A DNA stretch of 64,000 nucleotides from Actinomadura pelletieri DSM 43383 (GTDB taxonomy: Bacteria > Actinomycetota > Actinomycetes > Streptosporangiales > Streptosporangiaceae). The notes under the pieces are model-generated. The model had not been told where the DNA came from and ran no database searches. It saw only the letters and a list, made by a program, of their open reading frames with translations. This document shows, piece by piece, positions 51,049 through 60,194 of this stretch. The stretch spans positions 1,104,952 to 1,168,951 of the forward strand of contig NZ_RBWU01000001.1 of assembly GCF_003634705.1 (NCBI RefSeq). Direction: 5' to 3'. Each line of letters starts with the position of its first letter. Positions within the stretch are counted from its first letter, which is position 1. The position numbers and the translations under genes were made by a program.

Positions 51049-51054
51049 TATAAC
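51049..51054 (+). promoter_or_regulatory. Probable -10 box of the GTPase operon
   Basis: TATAAC in an AT-richer patch (CTGTATAACAATCACTG), about 90 bp before the first start codon. The palindrome at 51027-51042 occupies the -35 position, which suggests repression or activation there. Confidence 0.45.
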
Positions 51055-51143
51055 AATCACTGTGGCCAACTTGAGCTTCTTACCCCTAATGCCGTAAATA
51101 TGAGCACGGAATCCAGCTCAATATCGGACGTGCGGGGGCGCCG

Positions 51144-52199
51144 GTGGAAGAAACGTTCGTCCTGCAGAAGCCCTTCGGTCATTCGGGACGGGTCGAGCTC
51201 GGCTTCACCCCGCAGGACGACCTCCAGCACGAGGACCAGCTCGCCGTACACCGCTACGGCCGGACCGGCGACCGTGACGCCCTGGTCAAGACCGCCGTGT
51301 CGCGCACCGGGACGAAGGTGCTGCGCCGCGAGGCCGACGCCTACAACCGGATGAGCGGAAAGCACACCGCGTTCGGCCGGTTGCTGGGCTTTCGGACCGC
51401 GCAGGACCCGGTCTGCCTCATGGTCACCAGGCGCGGCGTACCGATCTCCCGGTGCGATCCGAAGCTGCGGCTCGACGCGACCCAGCTCGACAGGGCGGCG
51501 CGCGACCTGTTCGGTGCGCTGGCGACGCTCGCGGACCTCGGGTTCGCGCATCGGGCCGTGTCGGCCGACAGCGTGTTCTGGGACGGTCTCCAGATCCAGT
51601 TGCAGAACTTCGGTCATGTGGAGCCGCTCTTCACGATCGCGGGGTTGCACGAGTCCGCGCTGGGGTCGCCCACCGGGCTGCCGGTCAGCGATGTCCCAGA
51701 CGCGCGGGCGGCGGCGCTGCTGCTGTGCCGCCTCGCCACCGGAAGCGCCGACGGCCGTCCCGCGACGGCGCTCGGGAGGCTCGCGGACGCCGCTCCCCGC
51801 CTCGCCGAGGCCCTCGAACCGGCCCTGCTCGCCGACGTTCCCCCGACGCCTAAGGAGATGGCGGAGCGGCTGCAGCGAAGTCGTCCCGTCCAGCGGCGCC
51901 CCGCCCAGGAAGGTGGCCAGGAGCGTCCGGGGACGGACGAGCGGCACGTCGGGCTGGACGCGCATCGCCGGGAGTTCCGGGAGCTGCGCCGCCAGCAGCG
52001 GGAGTTCAACCGGGCCGGGGCGAAGCCCAGGCGGGCCGGCGCCGCGGAACAGGCGCGGGCCGCGGCCCGACCGGCGGCGCATGCCGCGCAGGCGGCGGGG
52101 TCGGAGCCGTCGCCGCCTGAAGGCGGTTCCCGGTCGTGGTTCGTGTTCGGTCTGTTCGCCCTGGTCGCCGTTCTGCTGTTCGTCCTGGTGGTGAGGTAA
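51144..52199 (+). CDS. Tail-anchored pseudokinase, 351 aa
   Basis: GTG at 51144. The kinase-like fold begins RDALVKTAVSRTGTKVLRRE (K49 as the ATP-lysine position) with an alpha-C-like EADAYNRM. The catalytic loop is AHRAVSADSVFWDG (136-148): the HRD Asp is Ala/Val and the DFG is QNFG, so phosphotransfer is unlikely. A basic coiled linker (RREFRELRRQQREFNRAGAK) leads to a C-terminal membrane helix (SWFVFGLFALVAVLLFVLVV, 331-351). Probably a membrane-bound ATP/ligand sensor or scaffold. It is followed 2 bp later by the GTPase gene. A second such protein is at 57793. Confidence 0.8.
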   Translation: MEETFVLQKPFGHSGRVELGFTPQDDLQHEDQLAVHRYGRTGDRDALVKTAVSRTGTKVLRREADAYNRMSGKHTAFGRLLGFRTAQDPVCLMVTRRGVPISRCDPKLRLDATQLDRAARDLFGALATLADLGFAHRAVSADSVFWDGLQIQLQNFGHVEPLFTIAGLHESALGSPTGLPVSDVPDARAAALLLCRLATGSADGRPATALGRLADAAPRLAEALEPALLADVPPTPKEMAERLQRSRPVQRRPAQEGGQERPGTDERHVGLDAHRREFRELRRQQREFNRAGAKPRRAGAAEQARAAARPAAHAAQAAGSEPSPPEGGSRSWFVFGLFALVAVLLFVLVVR

Positions 52200-52201
52200 A
52201 C

Positions 52202-53461
52202 GTGAGCGATCTCGAAGCCCCGCGTCCGAAGATGCCGCCCAGGCGGGACGGGCCGCCGTATCCGATGCCGCCGTCGACACCACCCGAGCCCCGCATCGAG
52301 TACACGCCGCCGGGCTCCGCGGAACCGCCGCCTTCTCCGCCGTCGTTCGAGAAGGAGCCGGAGAATCTCTCGCGCAGGCCCCGCACTCCGGGCCCGCCGG
52401 ACGATCCGCCGGGACGCAGGATGGTGTGCCCCTACTGCCTCAGCGAGTTCGACTGGGACAGCGCCCCGCTGATCAGCCGTGACACGGCGGACGGCGAGGT
52501 CGCGCTGGTGCGCGCGCCGGGCGAGAACGAGGTCCGCTGGCGCAACCGGACCATGCACGCCTGGCGGGTCTGCGAGATGACCGACGAGGACCATTTCATC
52601 CCCGCCGCGATCGGCGGCATGACCACGCTGATCGTCGGCATGGTCGGGCAGGCGGGGTCGGGCAAGTCCAGCCTGCTGTGGGCGATGATGGAGGAACTCG
52701 GCCAGTCCGCGTTGAAGATCTCCCACCGGCTGGACGTCCTCCCCCTGGACCCGCGCCTCCAGCAGGAGTTGTTCGACCGGAACCAGCTCGGCCTGTTGAA
52801 CGAACGCAAGCTGCTGCCCGCCACCCGGCTCCCCGTGACCCCGGAGTTCGCCTGCGCGTACCGGATCACCAGCGGGCACACCGGCGAGCAGTACGCACTG
52901 CTGATCTTCGACGTGCCCGGGGAGATCTTCACGCGGGGCGGTATCGCCGCGTCCACCCCGTTCATGTCCATCGCGGACGCGTTGATGTTCGTGGCGGACG
53001 GCGCGAGCCTCGACACGCGGCACGGCCGCCGGACCAGCGACCCCGGGTTCACCGCGGTGCTGTCCCATCTCGCGCACGTCCATCCGGGGCGGGGCCGGGA
53101 GTTCCTGCCGATCCCCGCCGCCATGGTCGTCGCGAAGTCGGACACGCTGCGCGTCTTCAAAGAGGTCGACGAGTGGCTCGGCCGCAAGGACGACCTCGAT
53201 CTGCACACGGTCGAACAGGAGTCCGAGGACGCCTACGCCTTCCTCAAGGCGCGCGGGGTGGAGTCGTGGCTCGTCCCCGTCCAGAAGTTCGCGGACTCCA
53301 CATTGCACTTCGCGTCGGCCACGGGCGTCGAGGCGCAGGACGGCGAGTACCCGGAGAAGTCGTTCCGCCGCCAGCGGGTGCTTCGCCCGCTGCTGTCCCT
53401 GCTGGCGATGAAGGGCGTCCTGCCCCGCGAGAGCCTCGGCACCGTACCGGAGGACGCATGA
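52202..53461 (+). CDS. Zinc-ribbon P-loop GTPase (double-GTPase-2-like), 419 aa
   Basis: GTG at 52202. A Pro-rich ~70-residue head is followed by CPYC (76-79) and a later C124-x6-H131, a treble-clef-like zinc site. P-loop GQAGSGKSSLLWAMMEELGQ (149-), switch DVPGEIFTRG, and base-recognition VVAKSD in place of NKxD. The C-terminus has RVLRPLLSLLAMKGVLP. The layout fits the DO-GTPase2 family as I recall it, associated with NTP-dependent conflict systems. It should hydrolyse GTP and be controlled by the adjacent GAP1-like protein. Its start is coupled to the pseudokinase. Confidence 0.78.
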   Translation: MSDLEAPRPKMPPRRDGPPYPMPPSTPPEPRIEYTPPGSAEPPPSPPSFEKEPENLSRRPRTPGPPDDPPGRRMVCPYCLSEFDWDSAPLISRDTADGEVALVRAPGENEVRWRNRTMHAWRVCEMTDEDHFIPAAIGGMTTLIVGMVGQAGSGKSSLLWAMMEELGQSALKISHRLDVLPLDPRLQQELFDRNQLGLLNERKLLPATRLPVTPEFACAYRITSGHTGEQYALLIFDVPGEIFTRGGIAASTPFMSIADALMFVADGASLDTRHGRRTSDPGFTAVLSHLAHVHPGRGREFLPIPAAMVVAKSDTLRVFKEVDEWLGRKDDLDLHTVEQESEDAYAFLKARGVESWLVPVQKFADSTLHFASATGVEAQDGEYPEKSFRRQRVLRPLLSLLAMKGVLPRESLGTVPEDA

Positions 53462-56025
53462 GCGAATCCGCTCCTTCGCCCGACCGCGTCGACCACATCG
53501 TGTTCGCCTGGTCGGAACGGCTGCTCATCGGCGGCAGCGGTCTCGGTCCCGTCGCGTCCTCGCTGGACAGGGACGGCCTGCGGCTGTGGAACGACCGTCT
53601 GGTCGGGGGTGACGCGGCCGTCGGGCAGTGGCACTACGGCGCCGCCGAGTGCGTCGCGCTGGGGGCGCTGCGGCTCGGTCAGCACGGTGTCGCGTTGCGG
53701 CTGCTGCCGGCCCGGGACGCCAACGGCCGGGTCTCCCAGCTCGTGCACGCGCTGATCGGCCCCGCCGCGACGGTCGACGCGCGGCTCGCGCTCGGCCTGC
53801 ACGCCTGGCCGGGCTGGGTGACCCCCGACGACGTGCCCGGCCTGCCCGACTCGCTGTCGCCCTGGGACGCGGCGGAGCTGCGGACGTTCGCCCGCACGGC
53901 CATGGACGCGTTTCCGCTGCGGCACGAGCCGCTGGCGGGGCTGCTCGCGGGCGTGCTCGCGGCGCCCACGGACCGGTACGCGGCGGTCATCGTGCCGGGC
54001 GATCTGGACCTGGTCGCCGGGCTCGTCCGCCGGTTGGGCGGGGTGGCGGGCGACGAGCCGTGGACGATGATGCTCGGCGCGACCGTCACCCGTGCCGAGC
54101 TGCGGCCCCGCCTGCTCGTGTCGGAGCTGGACGACGCCCGCCGCGGCCGCGTCCAGCTGACCACGGCGCCGACCGGCGACGCGCGGCTCGACCGGGGTGC
54201 CATGCTGCTCGCCGCCCTCCCGGACGCGGCCCCGCCACGGACGCCGCTGACCACCCCGGCCACCTTGCTGGACTGGGTGGAGAGCGAGCACCAGCGGGCG
54301 ACGAAGGTCCTGGATCTCATCGACCGCGCGCTCGCCGGGACGCTCGACGACGACGCGCGCCGCCATCTCGACGGGCCGTCCGGGCAGGACCGGCTGCGCG
54401 CCGAGCTGCGGCATGTCGGCGCGGTGGAGTTCGCCGACCGGTTGCGCCGCTGGGCCGCCGACCCGCCACGCGGGCTCGGCAACGCGGCCAGGACGCTGCG
54501 CATCCTCGCCGCGGAGCGGTACCTCGCCGAGGCCGGGGAGTCGCGGGAGGTGGCCGAGCCGTTGGCGGACGCGGCGCGGCGGATGGACATCACGGTCGTC
54601 GAGGCGTCCCGCGTCCTCGCGAACTGGTTCGGTGGGCTCACGCAGGTCACCCCGTGGCACCAGTACGAGGCGGTGTACTTCGCGCTCTGGTTCGGTGTCG
54701 AGGTGACGACCGACCCGACCGTCGGGAAGGCGCTGCACGGCATCCCCGTGGAGGACCTGCTGAGCTGGGCGGCGTCGATGGCGGCGGAGGGTCAGACCGA
54801 CGCGGCCCTGCATTTCATGCGCGCCGCCTACGACCGCTGGCGCCGCTCGACGGACCGGGCGGGGAACGAGAAGGTCCGCGCGCTGCTGCGGGAGACCGGG
54901 ACGTTCCACGAGACGATCCACCGGCTGGTCGCGGCCGGTGACGCGACCGCCGAGGAGGAGACCCACCTCTACCGGATCGTCCTGCACCTGGCCTACGGCG
55001 CCCCGATCGTCGACATGAAGGCCGTGCTGGGCGCGTTGCCGATGGACGCCGCGCTGACGGAGTACCGGCCGTGGACGGCGGTCGCCGCCGTCGTCGAACG
55101 CCGCGACCTCGTGTTCCAGGTCGCGGCGCACGCCTACAACCGGAACGCGCCACAGGTGGTTCTGGAAGAGCTGCTACGCCGGTTCAGCAGCGCCGACCTC
55201 ATCCTCGGGTTGGCGGCCCGCCCGGGGCAGCCGGGTCTGCTGGTTCCCGTTTGCGAACTGCTACGGACCCGCCGCCACGACGCCGACCAGCGTCAGGCCA
55301 ACCGCAGGGCGCTGCTGGAGAACGGCTTCCTGATCGACCTGGTCGAATCGGCGTGGCAGGCGGCACCCGACCGTCGCCTCGCCGCCTACGGGCACTTCAT
55401 CGGCGGCGCCTACCGCGTGGGGGACCGGGCGAGGCAGGACGGCGCGGGCCTGAGCGTCGCCGACGTCCAGGAACTGCTCGCACTGGGCGGGCCGCCATCG
55501 TTCGGTCTGGCCGTCCTCGCGGCGGCCGGTACGGACGCGGTGCTGACCGTCCTGGTCGGCGAGACACAGCGGCACGCGGTCGAAATGGGGCTGTCGGAGG
55601 ACCTGGTCCGCCAGATCACGCGCGGCCCGTACTTCCGTCCCCCGCAGGTCGAACAGGTCGAGCCGGACGACGTTCCGACGCCTGCGCCCGTACCGTCCCC
55701 CCGGGATCCGATTCCGGGGGGCCCCGACCCGAAGCAGCCCCCTTCCTTCGGCGGCGGCGACAGGGCGTGCGGCGTCTGCGGCGAAGACCACCACCAGGCC
55801 GACGAAGTCGGGAGGAGATTCCCCGGCGCCGGGTTGGGGCTCAACCGCAACGCGCTCATCAGCGGCGGAGTCCTCGCGCTCGTGCTGGTGCTGCTGATCT
55901 ACATCCTGTTCGTGCGCGGCGGATCGGACGATGACCCGCCCCGCCGGGTGACCCCCACCGTGACCCCGACCGTGACCGTGACCGTCACGAAGCCGCCCAA
56001 GGCACCGACAGGACAGAACGACTGA
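53458..56025 (+). CDS. GAP1-like GTPase-associated membrane protein, 855 aa
   Basis: ATG at 53458 overlaps the GTPase stop. The N-terminal region (HIVFAWSERLLIGGSGLGPV, GQWHYGAAECVALGALRLGQ) fits the GAP1 N-terminal domain type that accompanies these GTPases, and the long helical middle (~250-720) the GAP1 middle/C-terminal domains. Near the end is a Cys pair CGVCGEDHHQADEV, then a membrane helix (ALISGGVLALVLVLLIYILF, ~797-819) and a Thr/Val/Pro-rich outer tail. No Ras-GAP arginine finger can be proven. Role inferred: regulator of the GTPase at the membrane. Confidence 0.72.
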   Translation: MSESAPSPDRVDHIVFAWSERLLIGGSGLGPVASSLDRDGLRLWNDRLVGGDAAVGQWHYGAAECVALGALRLGQHGVALRLLPARDANGRVSQLVHALIGPAATVDARLALGLHAWPGWVTPDDVPGLPDSLSPWDAAELRTFARTAMDAFPLRHEPLAGLLAGVLAAPTDRYAAVIVPGDLDLVAGLVRRLGGVAGDEPWTMMLGATVTRAELRPRLLVSELDDARRGRVQLTTAPTGDARLDRGAMLLAALPDAAPPRTPLTTPATLLDWVESEHQRATKVLDLIDRALAGTLDDDARRHLDGPSGQDRLRAELRHVGAVEFADRLRRWAADPPRGLGNAARTLRILAAERYLAEAGESREVAEPLADAARRMDITVVEASRVLANWFGGLTQVTPWHQYEAVYFALWFGVEVTTDPTVGKALHGIPVEDLLSWAASMAAEGQTDAALHFMRAAYDRWRRSTDRAGNEKVRALLRETGTFHETIHRLVAAGDATAEEETHLYRIVLHLAYGAPIVDMKAVLGALPMDAALTEYRPWTAVAAVVERRDLVFQVAAHAYNRNAPQVVLEELLRRFSSADLILGLAARPGQPGLLVPVCELLRTRRHDADQRQANRRALLENGFLIDLVESAWQAAPDRRLAAYGHFIGGAYRVGDRARQDGAGLSVADVQELLALGGPPSFGLAVLAAAGTDAVLTVLVGETQRHAVEMGLSEDLVRQITRGPYFRPPQVEQVEPDDVPTPAPVPSPRDPIPGGPDPKQPPSFGGGDRACGVCGEDHHQADEVGRRFPGAGLGLNRNALISGGVLALVLVLLIYILFVRGGSDDDPPRRVTPTVTPTVTVTVTKPPKAPTGQND

Positions 56026-57203
56026 TGGCCCCACCTTCGGCCCCCGCCGCGAGCGGCACCGACCACCGGTCCGCCCCGGACCCCCTGACCGCCGACGAGC
56101 GGCTGCGCTCCATCAGCGAACGGCTGGACGGCTACGCCGCGAAGGCGGACAGGCATGCCCACGGCGCGGACGCGACCGGTCCCGTGCTGCTGCGTCGGCT
56201 GGCCCGTGATCTCGACCCCGCCAGTGGCCGCGCCCTGGCGGGCGTCGACCTCGTCACCGCCTACCCGGCCGATGCGCTGCTGCCCGAACCGGCGCCGTCC
56301 CGTGTCCTGGAACTGGTGCTGTTCTGGGCGCGGCTGCTGCGGGACGTGCTCGTCTTCGTGCCGATCCTGATCACCTGGCTGAAACTCCACGAGGCGCTCA
56401 GCGCCTACGGCAAGGCGGGCAGCGAGTCCTCGTTCCTGCTCGGCTGGCAGGCCGGTTCGTTCCAGCGCGACCACATCAGGCAGGGCGTCCAGGACTTCGA
56501 CCCGCTGTCGACGACGGCGTGGTGGGTCGTCGTCACCGTCGCGGTCGTGATCGTGTTCGCGATCGCGGTGAACGCGTGCGAGAACCGCCTCGACCGTCCC
56601 CGCTTCGAGGACGAGCGCGTGCGGATCACCCAGGACCTGGCGCTCGCGACGCACCTGCTCGCCGGGACGCCCGACGACCAGATGTCCTACCGGGACGTCC
56701 GCGCGCTGGTCCGCCGGTTGGAGACCAGCGTCGGCGGGCTCGTCGACCGGCTGGCCGGCACCGCCGAGGAGATCCGCGCGGCGCTGGAGAGCAGCACCGG
56801 CAAACGGATCGAGGAGGCCCTCCAGGCCTGGATCGACAAGTCCGCGGCGCTGGAACGGGCGCTTGAGGCGATTCAGGCGCCCGCCGAGACGCTGGCGGCG
56901 TTCCGGGTGTTGCAGGACGACATCGCCGCCGGTCAACGCGAACTGCGCGCCGAACTGGCCGCCCTGGTCACACAGGTCGAACGGGCGACGCTCGCCGCCA
57001 CCGACCACGCCGACACCGTCCGGCACTACCAGGACTCGGGACACGAGCTGATCAGCGGCTCGGTGCACCGGCTCGTCGCGAGCACCGACCGGCTCGGCGT
57101 GGCGCTCGACCGGCTGGAGGACCTGGTCGCCGAGTCCCGCGCGTTCGTCGCCTACGCCCGGGACGCGGGTGAGCGCGACGCGGACGGGGGCGTGCCGCGG
57201 TGA
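56025..57203 (+). CDS. Two-helix membrane protein with long coiled coil, 392 aa
   Basis: ATG at 56025 overlaps the preceding stop (TGATG). Two membrane segments, ~94-118 (ELVLFWARLLRDVLVFVPIL) and ~164-184 (TAWWVVVTVAVVIVFAIAVN). A cytosolic coiled coil follows (~230-340; LETSVGGLVDRLAGTAEEIR, ELRAELAALVTQVERATLAA). The layout recalls MotA/ZorA-type proteins, which have more helices; similarity is architectural only. It is coupled to a small single-helix protein, as ZorA is to ZorB. Function unknown. Confidence 0.6.
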   Translation: MAPPSAPAASGTDHRSAPDPLTADERLRSISERLDGYAAKADRHAHGADATGPVLLRRLARDLDPASGRALAGVDLVTAYPADALLPEPAPSRVLELVLFWARLLRDVLVFVPILITWLKLHEALSAYGKAGSESSFLLGWQAGSFQRDHIRQGVQDFDPLSTTAWWVVVTVAVVIVFAIAVNACENRLDRPRFEDERVRITQDLALATHLLAGTPDDQMSYRDVRALVRRLETSVGGLVDRLAGTAEEIRAALESSTGKRIEEALQAWIDKSAALERALEAIQAPAETLAAFRVLQDDIAAGQRELRAELAALVTQVERATLAATDHADTVRHYQDSGHELISGSVHRLVASTDRLGVALDRLEDLVAESRAFVAYARDAGERDADGGVPR

Positions 57204-57772
57204 GCGGGCGCGCGTCCCGGCGGTCGCGGCGGGCCTCCAGGTTCAGCGCGGCCCATCTCGCGGGCTGGCTGTTCGCCGACCTGATGCTCGTGCTGTTCCT
57301 CGTCGCGATGGCCGTGCAGCGTCCCGCCGAGATCCCGCAGGAACCCCGGGGCGACGACCGGCCCACTCCGCAGGGGCCGCGCGTCCTCGGCCAGGACTTC
57401 TGCGAGTTCATGATCCCGGTCCAGGCGGAGGGGCTGCTCGGCGGCGACCGCGCCGCGACCGCCGACCTGTTGGCCAAGGTCGACCGGGCGGTGGACGGCA
57501 GGAGCCGGTCCTGGCTGCACGGGCCCGAGATGCGGAGCGCCGGTGGCCGCGCCCGCTGCGAGGCGCAGCTCGGCGAGGACGCGCAGGTCGGCTTCTACCT
57601 CGTCTACGGCGCCAGGGAGCACACCGACAGCGGGGTCGTCCTCGGCCGGAACGCCGCAAAGGCCATCAAGTCCGGTGATCCACGCTTCCGCGCGGCGATC
57701 TACCGGGCGGCCTGGACGGGCGGGGCGGGCAACAGCTCGGTCCAGCTCATCGTCTTCTTCTACCAGAACTGA
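57200..57772 (+). CDS. Single-helix membrane protein with small exported domain, 190 aa
   Basis: GTG at 57200 overlaps the preceding stop. A basic head (SGRASRRSRRASRFSAAHLA) precedes one membrane helix (GWLFADLMLVLFLVAMAV, ~22-39). The outer domain (~150 residues) has two Cys, FCEFMIPVQAEGLL and ARCEAQLGEDAQ, and ends AGNSSVQLIVFFYQN. The helix phrase 'GWLFADLMLVLFL' is MotB/ZorB-like, but no OmpA peptidoglycan motif is found. Probably the partner of the protein before it. Confidence 0.6.
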   Translation: MSGRASRRSRRASRFSAAHLAGWLFADLMLVLFLVAMAVQRPAEIPQEPRGDDRPTPQGPRVLGQDFCEFMIPVQAEGLLGGDRAATADLLAKVDRAVDGRSRSWLHGPEMRSAGGRARCEAQLGEDAQVGFYLVYGAREHTDSGVVLGRNAAKAIKSGDPRFRAAIYRAAWTGGAGNSSVQLIVFFYQN

Positions 57773-57792
57773 TCGACACGGGATGTGATGGG

Positions 57793-59070
57793 GTGACCAC
57801 CGAGATCACAAGGCTCCTGACGCGCACCGGCGCCGCGGGCGACCGGGTCGAGTTCACGCTGACCCTGGACGGCGGCGAGGTCAGGGGCACCCGGTTCACC
57901 GGTCACTACGGCACCGTCCGGGGCGGCGGCCTCACGGACGTCGACTGCCTGTACAAGGTCGCCCGCTGGGACAGGGGAAGGCGCGCGGTCGAGAACGAGA
58001 TCGCCGTGCTCAGCGGCCTGGGATGGGCCGGTGTGAACGACGGCCGGTTCGCCGAGCTGATCGGCTACGACCTCGATCCGGCCGAGGGCGGCGCCGTGCT
58101 GGTCCAGCGGCGGCGTGGCCGGGCGGCGGCCCAGCGGCTGGCGACGACCATGCCGACCGAGGACGAGTTGTGGCAGCCCACCCACGACCTGCTGTCCGCG
58201 TTGCAGATCCTGGCCCACCACAACTACGTGCACGGCGCCATCTCGTCCACCACGGTGTTCTGGGACGGCGAAGGGTTGCAGATCGCCGACCTCAGCATGG
58301 CGACCACCCAGACCGACGCCGAGGACGGCGCCGTCCGGGACGTGCGCCACGCCGCCGGGCTGCTCTACTGGCTCGCGTCCGGCGACGATTCGGCGTTCGG
58401 CTACCAGGCAGACGGAGCCGGGTCGGCCGAGCAGGAGTACCGCTGGCTGAAGGCGCATCGTCCCTGCCTCGCGATGGTGCTCCGGCCCGTGTACGAGGGC
58501 GAGTCGCCCACCGCCGAGGAACTGCTGGCCGCGATGGTGGGGTGGCCGCGTCCCGTCCGTCCGAGGCGGCCGGTGCCGCCGCGCGGCCCCGAGCCCAAGA
58601 AGGACCGGGAACCCACGCGGGCGGACGACACGGAGACACAACACCACATCGGAGCGACGCCCGAGGACGACGCGCACACGCACCAGGACGCGAAGACGTC
58701 CCAGGACGCGAAGACGTCCCAAGACACGAGGACGCATCAGGACACGAGGAAGCCAACGGACACCGGGAGCACGCGCCGGTTGGGCGACGACCCGTCCGAA
58801 CCGCCGGATGACCGTGAAGACCGCCAGTTCCGGAAGTATCTCGTCGAGAAGGTGACGAACATGCACGGCCAGCCCGAACAGCCGGTGGGGGCGGCGGTGC
58901 CGGGGTCCGGTCCGGCCCCGTCCCGGCGACCTCGACCGGAACCCGGCAGCCTGCCGCCGGACTTCCCGTTCCGTGTCGGCGAGGACGGCGGTCGCCGTCC
59001 GCATCCGCTCGTGTGGGTCGCCGTGGGCGCGCTGGTGGCCGTGATCCTCCTCCTGGTGGTGTTCTCATGA
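57793..59070 (+). CDS. Second tail-anchored pseudokinase, 425 aa
   Basis: GTG at 57793. Kinase-like core: DCLYKVARWDRGRRAVENEI (K55 as lysine position), catalytic loop VHGAISSTTVFWDGEGLQIA (146-) lacking the HRD Asp, and ADLS instead of DFG. The phrase S/T-V-F-W-D-G is shared with the pseudokinase at 51144, so the two are paralogues. A linker holds short tandem repeats of the type QDAKTS/QDTRTH (~305-330) and a C-terminal helix (HPLVWVAVGALVAVILLLVV, 404-424). It overlaps the next GTPase by 4 bp. Likely a membrane-bound sensor for that GTPase. Confidence 0.78.
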   Translation: MTTEITRLLTRTGAAGDRVEFTLTLDGGEVRGTRFTGHYGTVRGGGLTDVDCLYKVARWDRGRRAVENEIAVLSGLGWAGVNDGRFAELIGYDLDPAEGGAVLVQRRRGRAAAQRLATTMPTEDELWQPTHDLLSALQILAHHNYVHGAISSTTVFWDGEGLQIADLSMATTQTDAEDGAVRDVRHAAGLLYWLASGDDSAFGYQADGAGSAEQEYRWLKAHRPCLAMVLRPVYEGESPTAEELLAAMVGWPRPVRPRRPVPPRGPEPKKDREPTRADDTETQHHIGATPEDDAHTHQDAKTSQDAKTSQDTRTHQDTRKPTDTGSTRRLGDDPSEPPDDREDRQFRKYLVEKVTNMHGQPEQPVGAAVPGSGPAPSRRPRPEPGSLPPDFPFRVGEDGGRRPHPLVWVAVGALVAVILLLVVFS

Positions 59071-60194
59071 CCGAACCGTTTCCCGGCCAGGTCGAACGAC
59101 GCCTCACGACCTGTCCGTACTGCCTGAACCAGCTCGACTGGTTCGACTTCAGCGAAGTGCCGCTGGTGAAGGAGACCCCCGAAGGGCCGGAGGTTCTCAC
59201 ACCCGGACCGGACGAGTCGGAGACCCACTACCGGCACCGGACGCTCGGCGCCATGCGGCAGTGCCGGGGCAACGGTGAGCCGCACCTGCTGCCCGCCGAC
59301 TACGGGTACCTGGAGCCGCTCGTCGTCGGCCTGGTCGGCGACAGCGCGGCGGGGAAGACGCATCTGCTCACCGCGATGATCGCGCAGCTTGAGCGGAGCC
59401 GCTCGCTGTTCGGACGCGAGCTGCGGATCGGGCCGCTCGACGGTCGGCTCCGGCAGCGGTTCTACGACGAACGCGTCACCCCGTTCCTGGTGCGCCACGA
59501 GGTACTGGGCGGCACCCGTCCGGGACAGCCCGAGTTCGCCTACGCCCTGCGCGTGCAGAGCCGGCAGACGGGCCGGACCCACGCGGTCGGGTTCTTCGAC
59601 GTCCCCGGCGAGCACTTCCGAAGGTTCAGCTACGACGACACACCGTTCATGAGCGCCGCCGACGCGGTCATCTACGTCGCGGACGGCAGCAGGCTCAGGT
59701 CCGGCGACGGCTGGCGCGACTGGGTCCCCGACCCGGGCTTCATGCACGCGATCGAGCAGTTGGAGCGCACCCGGGTCACCGGCGACGGCAGGCTTCCCCC
59801 GGCCGTCATCGTCGTCGCGAAGTCCGACATGCTGGACGGTCTCGACGACGACGCCACCGTCACGCGCTGGCTTCGCCGCAGGGACGAGACCCACCTCAAC
59901 GACCTGCGCAGCGTGCTCGTGGAGACCGTGGACGCGGGCGCCTTCCTGAGGCGGCACGGCGCGAGCCACTGGCTGGACCCCCTCGAGTCGGGGTCGCCGG
60001 TCACCGTCCATTTCGCGTCCGCGTCGGGCGTCTCGAAACCGAGGGAGGACGCGACCGAGTTCCCTGACGAGGGCTTCGGACCGAAGCGGGTGTTGCGTCC
60101 GCTGCTGTCGCTGTTCAGCATGGCCGGGCTGCTCCCGAAGATCGACATGGACCAGCCGGAGGTGTCCATGGACGATCCGCAGTCCTTCTACTGA
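59067..60194 (+). CDS. Second zinc-ribbon P-loop GTPase (double-GTPase-2-like), 375 aa
   Basis: ATG at 59067 overlaps the pseudokinase stop. CPYC at 16-19 and C66-x6-H73 repeat the exact spacing of the first GTPase. P-loop GDSAAGKTHLLTAM (91-), switch DVPGEHFRRF, AKSD base motif, and RVLRPLLSLFSMAGLLP at the end. It has no Pro-rich head. It is a paralogue of the 52202 protein, so the pseudokinase/GTPase pair has been duplicated. Its 3' end overlaps the convergent kinase gene by 7 bp. Confidence 0.78.
   Translation: MTEPFPGQVERRLTTCPYCLNQLDWFDFSEVPLVKETPEGPEVLTPGPDESETHYRHRTLGAMRQCRGNGEPHLLPADYGYLEPLVVGLVGDSAAGKTHLLTAMIAQLERSRSLFGRELRIGPLDGRLRQRFYDERVTPFLVRHEVLGGTRPGQPEFAYALRVQSRQTGRTHAVGFFDVPGEHFRRFSYDDTPFMSAADAVIYVADGSRLRSGDGWRDWVPDPGFMHAIEQLERTRVTGDGRLPPAVIVVAKSDMLDGLDDDATVTRWLRRRDETHLNDLRSVLVETVDAGAFLRRHGASHWLDPLESGSPVTVHFASASGVSKPREDATEFPDEGFGPKRVLRPLLSLFSMAGLLPKIDMDQPEVSMDDPQSFY

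Noticed and set aside
50178..51056. 292-codon minus-strand frame upstream of the GTPase operon
   Set aside because: Low-complexity Thr/Pro/Arg product crossing the 115-bp duplication and the operator palindrome; no ribosome site.
53233..55131. 632-codon minus-strand frame opposite the GAP1-like gene
   Set aside because: Antisense shadow; the coupled plus-strand gene has start/stop overlaps on both sides.
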